Source: Gnetum montanum
Lineage: Eukaryota > Streptophyta > Gnetopsida > Gnetales > Gnetaceae
Assembly: GCA_015680685.1 (NCBI GenBank)
Contig: MNCI01011403.1
Coordinates: 239,450 to 287,353 of the forward strand
DNA length: 47,904 bases
Direction: 5' to 3'
The position numbers and the translations under genes are program-made. A model generated the notes under the pieces. It did no database searches. It saw nothing but the letters and a program-made list of their open reading frames with translations, and was not told where the DNA came from. This document shows positions 30,252 through 43,000 of the stretch, piece by piece (the stretch's first letter is position 1; every line of letters begins with the position of its first letter).

Positions 30252-30656
30252 TGTACCGCCCGAAATCATCGATCTCCGGCTGGAAGGGAAAACAGAGGCC
30301 GTGGGATTGCGGGACGGGTACAGAAGACCCTGCCTTCACCTGAGGGCGAGCTGGAATGCAACGGAGGTAGAGTACCTTAGGTGGTCCGCACGTGGATCAG
30401 ACAAGGATTTCCCTGCGCGTATGCAAAAAGCTATACGCTGGGTTATGCGTAAACGGCGTGCAGGTGTGAACAGCGAAAATAGCGTAAAACGTAAACGGAT
30501 GCAAACAAAGCGTGAGCGAGGCATGGGCCAAATTGACGTAAAACTGTAAAAGAACTTGAAGAAAATGAAACGATGGAATTACAGAGTCAGAGTACAGTGC
30601 ACCAGTCTAACGCAGTTGTGGAAACACAAGGCGGACGAAAAGCCCCGGCGTACACA
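30252..30656 (-). repeat. 5' LTR of element B, truncated
   Basis: Matches 13494-13898 of the 3' LTR with about 38 mismatches in 405 positions by eye, mainly transitions and no net indel. Homology stops at 30656, so U3 and the TATA box are missing. Because the element's outer edge is lost, no target duplication can be checked. Confidence 0.85.
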
Positions 30657-32999
30657 TAGACTCCACTTCAGCCTTTTTCCTAAGAGGTCCCGTAGCATGG
30701 GTTGCGATTGGTTCTTACTAGGCTTATTCTTGGCCCCTTTCTATTCTTGGTTGTTTTTCCCTTAGTTGAGATGGTCCTCCTTTCTATGTATGTTTACCTT
30801 TTAGTGTCATCTACAGTCACAACACATTCATTATTTAGTAGATATAATGTATAACTTAAAATATTTGGATAACCTATCTTGTTAATTAGTTACACTTGGC
30901 TATTGTTGGATCATGGCTGATTGATTATTTTATTAATTAATTTTTTATTGTAAGTGTCATAGAAGCTTGTTAGAAGGGTTTAACTCTTGTAATTTGGTGT
31001 TTTAATGTTGATTTATTACTTAAACCTTTGTCAAAAATGACACATTTGTGACTTCCATGACTAAGAGCTTACCTCCAAGAGCTACAAGGTTGAGGAATGT
31101 AGTAATTTGAAAAAATGATTAGGAAGTTATGGGCTCTTGAAATTTTTTGAGCTCTAAAAACTACAAAGACTCCTTGGGTGTTTAAGAACAAATGTAAACA
31201 TTTCTAAAGGGGTCACGCATATATATAGGATTTTTGTGCTATGTCAATGGGCCCGCATGTACACATGCTCTATCAACAAGGCCCCATTTATGGGGTCCAT
31301 GAACAAAATTTTCAAATTTGAATATTTAAAAAAATATAAGGAATTTTTGAATGAATTTGGGGTCTATGGAGTTCCAAAAAAGTTAAGAATATGATGAAAT
31401 CATTGAAGAGGATCTTTAAAAGCTCAAAAATTCAAAAATTTGATGGAGAATGTGTGAATTGGAGAAAATACTTAAAGGAGCACATGGTCAGATGTAGAAG
31501 ATGGGTGCATGATAGATTCTGATTGAAAAAATGCCTAAGGATAAGGTGCTTAATGAATCCAACTAAGAGATATGCAAGTGGATCCTTCCCATAGTAGGAA
31601 AATGCTATGTTTGCCCTTGCATAACCTCAACCTAAGGAGTTCATGGGCCCCATAGGTGATTAATGGTTTATGAAAGTTAAGGACCAAAACTTGGAAGATT
31701 CTACTAAAGAATTCAAGTACATCAAACAAAGACACCAAATAAGAACATGGACATTGACAATGAGGTGAGTTATGGGCAACATGAATGGATGATGAAGAAG
31801 GTAGAATGGAGTTCCGAATTGAGGTCATAAGAAGTCCCTTGGGAATTTGTGTTTAAATAACCTGAGAAGATCCATCCTCAGTCCAAACCAAAACTAACCT
31901 CTTTTAGTGACTTCACATTTTCACTCCAAGATCAATCCACCCCCTTGAGACACAAGACTGCTCCCACAAAACAACAACCATTCCTTAAAGAGAAGAGAAG
32001 AGAAGCAAGAAGTGAGAGAGGGTCTTAGTTAGAGGAAATCTTCAGTCATGGGTAACATGTCTTTCTAGTCTCATAACTAGTGCTTGTAGCTCATTTATTT
32101 GTCTAAAAGGTGTGCTTTGAATTCTTGTCATTTTTCCTATATATATATTCTTTGTTTCTTTTCTTATTTTTTTCAGATGGAAACCACACCATGCAAAGAC
32201 TTATTTAATTTCTTGTTTATGGTTGACATGGAATGGTAAAAAATCCATAAAAACACTCATGCACTCTAGCAAGTAGAAGAGTATAAAGAGTATTGAGTTC
32301 CCTTGAAGTCACATCCTATGTAAACCTTTGAATCCTTTCTAATTCTTGAAACCACAAATTTCACAAATTTATTAAAGTTTTATTTAATGAAAAGGATCTC
32401 ATATTCCCAAAACAAAGAAAACCATAGATTTTTGTGGATGGATGGATGTCATGGACTCACTGCCTAATCCATGAAAACGAAACCATGTCTTGATCATTGG
32501 TATAGAAATTCAAAAATAGAAACTAGACATTATCAAACAAAAATATTAATTGTAAACCATCATTAGCAATAGCTACAGCACCATTGTGTCTTATTGGCAA
32601 AAAGCACATTTATTAATAGAAATTAGAAAATCACACTAAAATAAAGTAAAATATATATGAAAGTATAAAATATTCAAGAAAAATTTAAAGCTACTAACGA
32701 TGGTGTAAAAAAATGGTGTAAAATAGGAAAACGTTTTAAAATAAAAAAGGTGTAAAATAAAAAATTTGCATCAAACAAAAATGCATAAAAAAATGTGTAA
32801 AAACTAAGAAGCCACATATATGATTAGCATGGATGGCCATCTCCCCCATAACTGATTAGGAAGGAGAAGATTTGAAAAATTGAGTGAGGTTGTCCATCCA
32901 TTGAGGCATTGCTTCCATTGGCTTACATGGGTTCATGGAAAGGTTTGACTTGCTGTGTGATGACTAGATTCTTTTTGTCTAGGCTCTCAAGTTTATAGA
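30657..32999. other. AT-rich unassigned stretch
   Basis: No gene recognised. GTTTAAATAACC near 31850 followed by a pyrimidine/adenine-rich tract and ATGG|GTAACATG near 32048 looks like a promoter, short leader and donor, possibly from an old LTR. Around 32700-32830 the word GGTGTAAAA repeats. The part next to 33000 is probably the 3' untranslated tail of element D; I could not find D's 3' LTR. Confidence 0.35.
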
Positions 33000-34100
33000 T
33001 TAACATGGTCCTAGAAGGAAAGGTTTCATAAATGATGTAAAGCCCTTCCCATAGCTTCTAGAACTTAGTTTGTTGAGGTACATGTGTGGAGTTCTAATAG
33101 AGAACCTTATCTTCCGGTTGAAATTTCTCTTTCTATATTCCAAGATCATCACTCTTTTTGTTGAATTCCTTGTGCACTTCATTTAAGGATAGGGCTACCA
33201 ATTGATTTTCATCTAGTACATTTACATTAATTAATCTTTTTTTTTTTATGTTAAGCAAAGGTCAAGGTCCAAATCACAACCTGTTGAAAGTGTACGAAGC
33301 TCAAATTGGATAGGCAGAGTTAATTTTCTATACACCAACTCATAGAGAGAGTAGCCTATAGGAAGTTTCCATGTTGAAAGGTATGCCCATAGGGCATCAT
33401 TTAATTTTGTGCTCCTATGTCTCCTATATTTACTAATAGTTCTTGTTAGGATCTTCATGATCTTCCTATTGGTAACTTCTGCTTAACAGTTAGCTTGGGG
33501 GTGGTATGGTGTTGTTAATTTATGTTCAAACCCCAAGTGTTGGATTAACTTGTGAAAAGTAGCACCTATAAAATGGGTTCTATTGTTAAAAATCAATGCA
33601 TGTGGCATCCCAAACCTATTCACAACATTTTGTTATACAAATCACGTAGTAGTGAATGATGTATAGTCAATGACGACTATTGCTTCTACCTATTTTCTAT
33701 AGTAATCAACAATGATGATTATATATGACTTTTCATTTGACATGGATGTGATGGGATCCATGAAGTCAAGGCCCCATATGTTGAAGGGTTCTAGTGGTTG
33801 AATCCACTATTAAGAACCCTTCATTCGTGCGATCATCCCACCATCTCATTGATAACATTCACATGATTGGACAAATTGGCAGGCATCCCTAAAGATGGTT
33901 GGCCAATAATACCCTGCCATTAGGATCTTAATGGTCATGCATCTCCTAGCATAGTTGCCCCCACAAAGACCCTCATGAGCATCAGGTACAAACCGATGAG
34001 CCCCACAAAGACCCTAGAGAATGCATAGTTGATCAGAATCAGGTACAAACCAATGAACTAGGCCATTAGTGCACACCTTATGAAGGTGTCCATTGATTTC
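33000..34100 (-). pseudogene. Integrase (element D), heavily decayed
   Basis: The best-preserved part is STKLNDALWAY and YSLYELVYRK (33246-33458), the segment after the integrase core in Athila-like elements. LWEGLYIIYE (about 33040) fits the C-terminal domain. Upstream, TTPYHPQAN and a zinc-finger-like region can be traced through many stops. No function is expected. Confidence 0.65.
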
Positions 34101-35687
34101 CATGAAGTGTTTGGACTGATGAAGAAATTTTTGTTTCTTCCTATAGTCCAAATCTTGTGGCATCTCTAAAGTGAGAAGATAAGTGAGGATGCTATCATAC
34201 CATTTTTATTTTACAAGCACTTGTTTATTTATTACACTAGCAAAGAGAAGTTCATCAAGAAATTTGTCAAAGAGTAGGCTCTCCTCCTCTTTTTCATCTC
34301 ATTGTAACTGAGATAAGTGATTAGTGATCACATTCTTAGTTCCCTTTTGATCTATCATCATAAGATCAAATTCTTGCAAGATCATCAACCACTGTATGGC
34401 ATGAGGGGATTATTATTGGCTTATTCATTAGAAAGTGGATGGCACTATGGTTAGTGCACATAAACACTTTATATCCAAGCACATAGTACTTGAACTTTTC
34501 TAGGGCATACATCGCCACCATCAGTTCTTTTTCATTGTGGTGTAATTCAACTATGCATCCACAATGCTTTGACTTATGCAATGGATGTAATATGGACATG
34601 TCATCTCATCCAACTACATAAACATGACTCACAAGGCATAATTTGATGCATTTTTCATGATATAAAATGGTATGAATTAGTTAAGTACTCATCAAATTGG
34701 AATCTCTATGAGCTTCTATTTGAGGCTCTGGAATGCTTTTTCACATTCCTTAGTCTAGATGAATGGAGCATCTTTCTTTGTTAGCTCAACCAACGATTTC
34801 GTGATCTTAGAGAAATTCTCTATGAATTGTTGGTAGTAGCTAGTGTGTCCAAGGAATGACTAAATATCTAGTTTCCGATTAGTGAGTTATTCCTTGGATG
34901 ACCCTTATATTTTCAAGGTGCACATCAATCCTTGCCTAAGAAATTTTGTGCCTGAGTACAATGCCCTCCTAGATCATCAAATGGCTCTTTTTCCAATTAA
35001 GCTGAAGATTCATATCCACACACCTTTTAAGCACTTGTTCAAGGTGGTCTAACGCTTGCTCAAATGTGGTGCCATAGGTGGAAAAGTCATCCATAAAGAC
35101 TTCCACCTTGCAACTAATTTGTTGATAAAAAATGCTTAGGAAAAAGTGTTGGAATGTTGCAGGAGCATTACATAGACCAAAAGGCATCTTTCAATATGCA
35201 AAAGTTCCCCAAGGACTTGTGAATGTTTTTGCCTAATCCTCTGACATGATCTAGATTTGGTTATATCCACTATAACCATCTAGAAAACTATAATAGTAAT
35301 GCACAGATATAGTTTCTAACACTTGATCAATGAATGAAAATGGAAAATGATCTTTAAATGTTATCATGTTTAACAGATTGAAGTCAATACAAAACTACCA
35401 TTTACCACCTTTCTTTATCACAATCATGAGTAGACTAACCCACACACTATTCGCAATGGGATAGATAAACCTTGCCTTAAGGAGTTGTTCAATTTTATCT
35501 TCGACAATTTACTTCAATTTGGGATTCAACTGCTACTATGACTGTCTCTTTGGCTTCATGGCTGGATCAATGTAGGTATGATGCTAGCATAACCTTGGAT
35601 TAATCCTTGTGAGTTTAAGATATGATCAAGTAAAGGCTATTGGTCATTTTTTGAGTTATCATTTTGTTTAGAAGCAAGATTGGCCTT
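34101..35687 (-). pseudogene. RT and RNase H (element D)
   Basis: RT: FLDGYSGYNQI (about 35270), MPFGLCNAPATFQ and the catalytic FMDDFSTYG (about 35090), both aspartates kept. RNase H: HHNEKELMVAMYALEKFKYY and NHSAIHFLMNKP (34366-34599). Stops and frame changes throughout. The RT start is cut off by the insertion of C at 35687. Confidence 0.75.
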
Positions 35688-36488
35688 TAATGAGTTATCA
35701 TTTTGTTCGCCACAATATCGCATACGCGATATTGTAGCTTGTCTCCTCATCTATAAATAAGAGGTAGAAAGATTTGGTAGGTAGTTTTTTAGTTCCTTTA
35801 AAGTTTTCTTTAAGTGTTTAGTTTTAAGTAATTCTTCTCTCAATCCCCTTTCTCTAGTGCATGCCCGTAGTGTGGTGATTGTAATTGTATGACATCCTTA
35901 TTCGAGTGTGGCATACTTGGACACACACATGACCGGTAATAAAGATCAAGAGTACTTCATCATTGCAGCATTTACTTAATTTAAATTATTTAATTATTAT
36001 TGTTATTTACTGCTTTTGTAGTTAATATCTCTCTACCTTTATCTCCTAGTAACATGAAATGAGTATGACTTGATCACGAGCATTTAAGTGTAACTACTTG
36101 GTAACCCAATAGTGTACCTACAATTTGTGCTTGGTAATCCTAGTAGTAGTTGTGCACGAGGTCCAAGATGTGTACGAATGATTAAGGAATGGATGCTCAT
36201 CACACTTTGGCTAGTTTAGATTCCCTCTCCCTTTCCTCTTAGCTTAATTAAAGATAATTTTCATTACCTCTAAGAGTAGCACTAGGTTAGAAATCACATC
36301 ATACACCTCACTCTAGACTAAACCATACTTGACAAAGCTAATACTAGTCTAAGTGGGAAGATAGCAAATTGCAACCTACAGGTAACTGTCTAGATACCAC
36401 AACTAGTCCGTCTATAGAGTTCGACCAGATCGTGTGTGAAACGTTCTTATTCGTATGGTTGAGTGTAGGGGTACCTCACCACTCATCA
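35688..36488 (+). repeat. 5' LTR of element C
   Basis: Starts TAATGAGT (TG changed to TA) and ends ACTCATCA. Aligns along its whole length with the 3' LTR. Contains a palindrome AATATCGCATACGCGATATT (35714-35733) and, 18 bases further on, TATAAATA (35752-35759). Confidence 0.92.
35714..35759 (+). promoter_or_regulatory. Palindrome and TATA module in the C LTR
   Basis: AATATCGC and GCGATATT arms around ATAC, then TATAAATA. A near copy of this arrangement precedes the internal gene at 39980-40024, suggesting that both are bound by the same factor. Confidence 0.6.
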
Positions 36489-36512
36489 TTGGCACCATTG
36501 CCAGGGACGGTG
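36489..36512 (+). other. Primer-binding site of element C (tRNA-Asp type)
   Basis: TTGGCACCATTGCCAGGGAC immediately after the LTR. The Athila-type site complementary to tRNA-Asp has G where this copy has A in the CG steps; every difference is a CG-to-CA change, as expected from cytosine deamination on the other strand. The canonical sequence is recalled from the literature, not seen here. Confidence 0.7.
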
Positions 36513-36621
36513 CTAGTTATTTAGATTAGTTATATCATATAAGGTCGCTATATAGGAATTAACGATATATCTTTTAGGAAGAAATAATTACAAAAATTCA
36601 CATACAAATTCACACACAATC

Positions 36622-38609
36622 ATGCCTCTCCTACAAGACTATGATAATGCCATAACCAATGAGGTATTTCATTGGAGAACCAACATATTATATGATAATG
36701 AAGATTGGAGTGTGCAATCCAAGGTGGGGGTTTCTTATAAACATAAACAAAGGCAACATCGTTTCAATGCACAAAAGCATAACTTACTCGATGACGATGA
36801 ACCCCTACTGGCCACTACAAGCCTAACACAAATACAAGAGGCTGTTCGAATCTCCTATAGGCATTGTAAAGAGAGTCACCTACCCAGGCTCGATTTAAAC
36901 AACTTTCCCAATTTCTCAAGAGGCTATGACTTAGATTTGCAACAACATTTACAAGCCTTCTACGATGCCTATGCATGGAACAACATTGATAACGATTGGA
37001 AAAAACTCAAGATCTTTCCTATGACACTTGTTGGCCAAGAAAAAGTATGGTATAGATCGTTAAAACCAAATTTGATATGATGTTGGCCAACAATGGTAGA
37101 ACTCTTTAACGAAAGATATCAAACCTATGCCAACGTGTCAGCCTTGAGGAAACAAATCCAAGAGTGGAAACAAGCACAACATGAATCCTTGGACATGACC
37201 TTAGAAAGATATTACGCATTGTTAAACAACTGTCCAGGCCATGAGTTCTCTGAGGAAAGGCTAATGTACCATATCATTGATGGGCTCTATGATGAAACAA
37301 GAGATATCCTAGGGATGTATGCCCAAGTTCAACTATATGAACTACGAACCCATCAATTCCAAGAGCTTATTAAGCAAGTAGCAAAAGAAGAAGGAGAAAT
37401 GGCTAGATGGGAGAGTGTTGAGAAACATCAATGGGACCAAAATCTCAACTTAACAGAGGTCCATAATCACAAAAAGGAGAAATCAACCTATCTCAAGGAG
37501 AAAGAACCATCTTTGCCAGTACAAAAATCATTAGAGGAAGTCAAGGCAAAGATCAATAAGATGTTGGAATGAACGCATAAAAAGTGTGGAGAATATATCG
37601 ATATTATTGGAGATAGAGTTTTGACAACCTAAGAAGCAAGACAAAGTATCATTAGAAAATCAGAAAGAAGGGATAAGGAAGATAAGAGCTCAATGGACAA
37701 TCATACATATGAATGCAACATTTGCCTATACGATCACCCCAAGGGCCAATGCCCAATCTAGTTACATTTATATGAGCATTGGGGAAACACATTTCACCCA
37801 GAGTTTGTACAGAGATACTGTGTTCTATCACAATGGCAACAATCTCAATCATGGGGGAAGCCACCCCTAAGTTGGAGATACCCTTCACATCATTTGAATC
37901 TAAATGCTTATCTAGTTCAACATCCTATTTTTCCAACTGGGCCAACATACTCTATCTCGCCACATTATTATTCTCCTCAATACTATCTGCCCATGTCCTC
38001 AACACAACCACCGCCTTGTGGACCTTACACTTCTCCTAAATTTCAACATTCTCATCCTTTTCCTCCTTCTACATCACCACCAACTATTCCTAAAATGTCT
38101 GCACCATAGCAAAAACCCATGAATGTTACTTGTGTTGATATTGCCAACAGCAGTGAGAGACCTCATCGACATCGAAAGCTTCCCTTCTTTCGACATAACC
38201 ATAGGAAGGGACAACACAGTTCCAAGGCCACTGCATTCTCCAACTCAGCACAAGTCCAACGTTGTGGTGCATCCTTCTCTTCGAACCCAACACCTCGTGT
38301 TACTTCATCAGGGTCACCAATTAACACCCCAACAACCCTATGTCCTAATGAATGCAGTCATGGAGGATGACATCCTGATCCTTGCATACCATCTTATGGT
38401 CTTCAGTATCATAGTGGGTCAACTCTTTATTCAAGAACCACATCTTATAAATTTCCCTACTACGCTTACTATAATCAAGTGTGTGAACCCCAATGGGGTA
38501 TGTATGATCAAGTTTCAATGTTTCCAACATGCAAGGATCCTCACCTTTCATTTATTAATCCTTACCATGCTCAACCATTTAGTTATGGGGGATATCCCCC
38601 ATTTTAATA
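36622..38609 (+). pseudogene. Gag-like protein (element C)
   Basis: One frame of about 660 codons. DDDEPLLATTSLTQIQ, HLPRLDLNNFPNFSRGYDLD and FPMTLVGQEKVWYRSL form a Gag core; ELFNERYQTYANVSALRKQI and FSEERLMYHIIDGLYDETRD follow. A zinc-knuckle variant CNICLYDHPKGQC (one residue short of CX2CX4HX4C, about 37717-37755) precedes a Tyr/Pro/Ser-rich tail (YYSPQYYLP, FPYYAYYNQ). Stops at 37078 (TGA), 37570 (TGA), 38107 (TAG), 38368 (TGA) and a few more. Element D has a homologue (DDEPLLATW). It would package the element RNA. It is unlikely to be made intact. Confidence 0.8.
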
Positions 38610-39979
38610 ACAAGTGGGATTAATAAATATTTTTCATTTTCTTTAATTTTACAACTTTGTTTTCTAGTTTTTTCATTTTTCAATTTCTTGTTTTATCTTT
38701 TTATCTTTTTATAAGTAATCTCATCTATGAATAAAACACTCATGTGGCTTGTTGGTTGAGGTGTGTTCTATGTTATTGAGTCTTGAACAATCAATTATTT
38801 GGATAGTGAGCCCATTACACCCACTCATCCATTCTACAAATCAGAGGTTCTATTTGAGGGTACCGTAATATTCTTGACATTCTTGAAACTTAAAATTAAT
38901 TTTGTGTTCATTGTACCTACAATGAAGAAGGATGGATCAAGAGGGAGTGATTAGGATGTGATATCAAGGGGACTTGCGAATTCTCTTTAGTGACGTTTGT
39001 GAGAGTTATCATGCAACGTGGTTGTACTAAGATCCTTGTAGATCTAACTCAAAATGGGAGTAAGAGTAATCAAAAGGCACTCAAAAATCCAATGTTGTTC
39101 TAGGGGGTCCCACTAGAAAGACATGCATCCATGCATGAAGGTTGGCGGCTTCTCTGAATTCAGGAATCGAAAAAAAGAAGAAGAAAAAAAAACACAAAGA
39201 AAGTACCACAAAGCAAAAAATCACTCCTTCCTTGAACAAAATGCCAAGTGATTGTATGCCTTGTTGTTATGGTACCCTCATAGTCACTCATCATGGGATG
39301 AAACAATGCGGTGTCACTAATCAAAGAAATGGACTTGGTCCTGATCTTGGAACAATGGGTTAATGACACCTTAATCATGCTTTACACGTAGGATTCACTA
39401 TTCCCTAGGTCAGTTAACTCATGTCCCAATCTCTACAATCCCTTCTATAGTCCATCTCATCTTGTTGTTCATGTAATTGTAGCTCATGTCTTGTATAGCA
39501 TAGAATTCTTACCTCATTCTGGTGGTATCTACATGTGTGTGTTTTTTGAAACTGGTATGGATTACATTTAACCCTTCTAGTGCCTACGGACATTATAAGG
39601 TGTCGTTACGCAAGGGCATTATAGGTTGGAACCTGCTTTGGGGAGGACCCACTTGCATAATTTTTGTAATTTTCGCTCATAACACATCTTCCACACGCTA
39701 TTTATTACCCTCATCATATCTTCAAAAATGTTCTTTCCTGTATTACTACCCCTCTAATTCAAACATTCCTATAAACCATTACATAGCCTTTTTCTCTCCC
39801 TTATCACCCGAGGCTCTTATTGATCAATTCCACACCATCATAATTTTCGTGCCTTCAAAACTAAGTTACATTACCTTGGACCCCTTTAACAACAATCCAG
39901 ACATCCTTAATTTCCATTGTAATTTCAGAAAAATCTTAAAAACTCAGTATCTTGCATTATGCCCTAATATCGATAGGCC
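38610..39979 (+). other. Gene-free stretch between the two genes of element C
   Basis: AT-rich, with no domain-bearing frame. A small ORF at 39142-39363 begins with a lysine run encoded by an A-rich tract and is probably chance. No pol remnant is visible. Confidence 0.5.
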
Positions 39980-40024
39980 GTGATATCGCATACACGATAT
40001 CACGTCCCACAAACCTATATATAC
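39980..40024 (+). promoter_or_regulatory. Promoter of the internal gene of element C
   Basis: Palindrome GTGATATCG-CATACA-CGATATCAC (39980-40003), then TATATATA (40017-40024) 13 bases on. It matches the LTR promoter module in core word and layout (ATATCGCATACnCGATAT then TATA). Confidence 0.6.
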
Positions 40025-40049
40025 ATGACCCCCCTACATCACTTAACTT

Positions 40050-43000
40050 CATTATCAACTATTCACATGGGGGGAGTTTTTCAAATTTCTCTCTATGACT
40101 TGTGATTGTGCAACCCTTGCTTTCATATCCATATCTCGCTCGTTGGTCCTCCGATTTTCATTCCATCTGAACCTACTTGAACCCAGAGTGTTCAGCTTAG
40201 TTGTGGGGTGGGGTGGGGGGGGGGGGGGGCACTGCATAGGCCAAATAGCACATCACTTTTCTAAAATTTTTCATTGTCCAAAGGACATTATCAAGGGTAA
40301 TGAGTTATAAAATTAAATATAAATGTGTCAAAAACAATTCCACCCCCTTAGTTATACCATAAAATTAGATTTGGAAACCACCTAAGAAAAAAGGATTTAA
40401 TACTACAATCTTTCAGGGACATGTTAATTAACGTCACACGGAGATAAAACAATTCCATTAAGGAAAAAAGTAAGGTATAACCTAACTTCGAAAATAATCT
40501 TACTAATGATTTACCCTGTGTGATTGCAGATTGCCCCGAAACGCGGACAATGGAAAGGTCCTGCTCAAGGTGGGAGCAAACGACCTGGGAGAGGCAAAGG
40601 ACAAGTTCCTGCTAGATATCATGTAGAGTAGGAGGAACAATCATATAGCATTCACCAAGAAGATCCTACTACTGTACAATCAAGGCAGGTGAAAGGAGCA
40701 GTTGCTACAATGCCTGAATAGGGACAACATCTCACGTTGCCCCAAGATTGTGTTCAGGCTATCCATAAAATGTCCATATTCACTGTGGTGATTATGGAAT
40801 TAAATTTAATCTTTTGCAAAATTTGCTTCGAAGGCTATTAGGGATCACCTCAAAGGGTCCACATTATGGCCTATCCTCTTTGAAAGTGGTGCTTGGTACT
40901 TAGGGGAAACATACCAATTTTGGCACAATAAAGAACAAGGCACCACAATTAACATTTGTGGTGTAATAGTTGATTTCTCTGTTCAAGCCATTTTGGAAGT
41001 ATTAACCCTTTCGAATACAGGGCCAAAAGTTACTCAGTTGTCTACCCATTCAGACCCTGATGCGTGATGAGTTTGGTTGGAAAAGATGTATGGCAAGGAA
41101 GATAAGACGTTTGGAGAGTTGAAGACGGAAGAAAGGATTTACTTTAAAATGGGAACTTATCACCTCTTTCCCACAAAGGGCTTAAAAAGAATTTCAACAT
41201 ATGTGGCTAGAGGATGTGCAGTGTTGATGGGAAAGGTTAATGCTAACCTACCTCATCTATATTTTATAGAGATATTGAGGCAGTTTGAGGAACAAAAAAT
41301 AGGGAAGCTTGCATTGCCCTTTCCTTGTCTTATCAGGAAGCTATGTAGATGTGCTAGTATCAGAGGATACACCAATGATGTCCTCTGAAAAGCCAAAAAT
41401 GCTTCATATGCTAAACTACTAAAGCCACCAGCCACAAGGAAAATCACTAGTGAGATGTTGGGGCTAGAACAAGAAAAGGAACAAATGACAGGGCCAACTA
41501 TAATCCAACTTGCAAGGCCCAGCCAACTTCCAAGGACAGGACCTAGCTAACAATAAAAAGTAGGGCCTAGCACGAGCCATGATCAACCATCGCTGCCACA
41601 AGATTACAAACTGTCGATGAGCCATCTTAGGGCCATCACTGAGACTGTCAATTGGGGAAGTTGTGATGATGCAAATCTCTTCCGCATCATCGACGATGCC
41701 ATAAAACCCATGGTTTCTTTGGATCACGCAAGGGGAGAAGTGTCCATCCATACAAGAGGAGGAGAGAGCACTTGGTCACAATAGATCTCAGGGAACATTG
41801 CATCTTTTCAAGTGCAATTAGAAACTGGTGAAGGGGACACAGTGATGGTCATGCAGCACTAGGATGCAATAGGAGCCACAGAAGTGGTTGTAGACCACAT
41901 TAAGGAATCATTTAATGTACCTGTTCTGCCACCAGAAAACCTTACAAGATCATGGGATGCTCAAACTCTAGCCAGAACCTCAATGACTCCTGTGGAACAT
42001 GAGCATGTACTTGACTGATTGCTACAAACATGATAGGTAATGACGTCCCTTTTTGACATCCCTTAGGATGTTATGGCAATTCAGTCAGACCTCATTTCCA
42101 TCAAGGGAAAGCTGGTCTTGATATAGATGAGGGCCAAGCATGCTGAAGCAGAGGTGCAAAGATTGCAAGAAAGGCTTGTGGACCTATAAGAAGCATAGCG
42201 GGATCCTTTGCAATTTGTTCTTGTAGACCAGCTGGACACTTTCAAAACTAAGCAGCTGACCAAATTATTGACAGAGAATAAGAATGTGGTAGAAGAATAA
42301 GAGAAGGTTGTTTGGGATGCCTCTTCAGCACAAGCGCAAACTTATGTGCATATCAAGGCACTCAAGGCCTTACAAGAGGAAAACAAGTAGCTTGTTACTA
42401 ACAACCTTCGATTGACCTCTGTGGAAAAGCAAAAGAATGTTCTCAAAGAACATTTTCAGCAGTTATGAGAACAACTCATCCAAGTCAATCAGGACATGAA
42501 CTGTTTAGCCAGGGAAAATTGAACCCTCTAAATGGAGGAGGTACATGTCATCCGCCAAAAGATAACTATTGAAATAAGCGCATGGAAAAATGAGGCTAAA
42601 CGACATGGAAAGCTAAAGGAGCACTTTTGGGACCAGGTGGGGATGTATAAGCAAATCATTGAGAAGGAGATCCATATGGCCAAGGCCCACATCAACACTA
42701 TCAGTGCTCAACACACTGACTAGTGGGCCATATTGGACACATATGCATTTGTCCACCAGGCGAAAGTTAAGAACCGGAACCTGCAGATCCAAGACTTTAC
42801 AGAATACATGAAGTTTTCAAACCTACGATATGCCAATCTTGCCATGTTCATAGCAAAGCACCTAAGAACACAACTTGAGCAACAAGTAGCCACCACCTAC
42901 ATAAAATATGAAACAAAATTTGCAGAACACAAGAAGATATTGCAGAAATTGGAGATTGCAAATTCTAAACTTGAGGTGGTAAAATCAAGCTACCAGGGAT

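Larger units (their letters stand above)
13494..30656 (-). mobile_element. Element B: giant Tat-like LTR retrotransposon with an antisense gene
   Basis: Minus-strand element of about 17 kb. Read 5' to 3': truncated 5' LTR (30656-30252), leader, Gag (29425-26338), in-frame UAG, protease (26316-25360), tandem array, antisense accessory gene on the plus strand, tandem array, RT, RNase H, second RNase H and integrase (19650-16110), 3' array, polypurine tract and 3' LTR (14704-13494). The two LTRs agree over 405 aligned positions with about 38 mismatches by eye and no net indel. Size, lineage and a break between protease and RT recall Ogre elements, but an antisense gene in that gap is not something I know from Ogre. 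Confidence 0.85.

Noticed and set aside
40205-40231. G-run as telomeric or functional quadruplex
   Set aside because: Isolated simple run, not repeated; a similar run at 13401 is the polypurine tract of A. No evidence for function.
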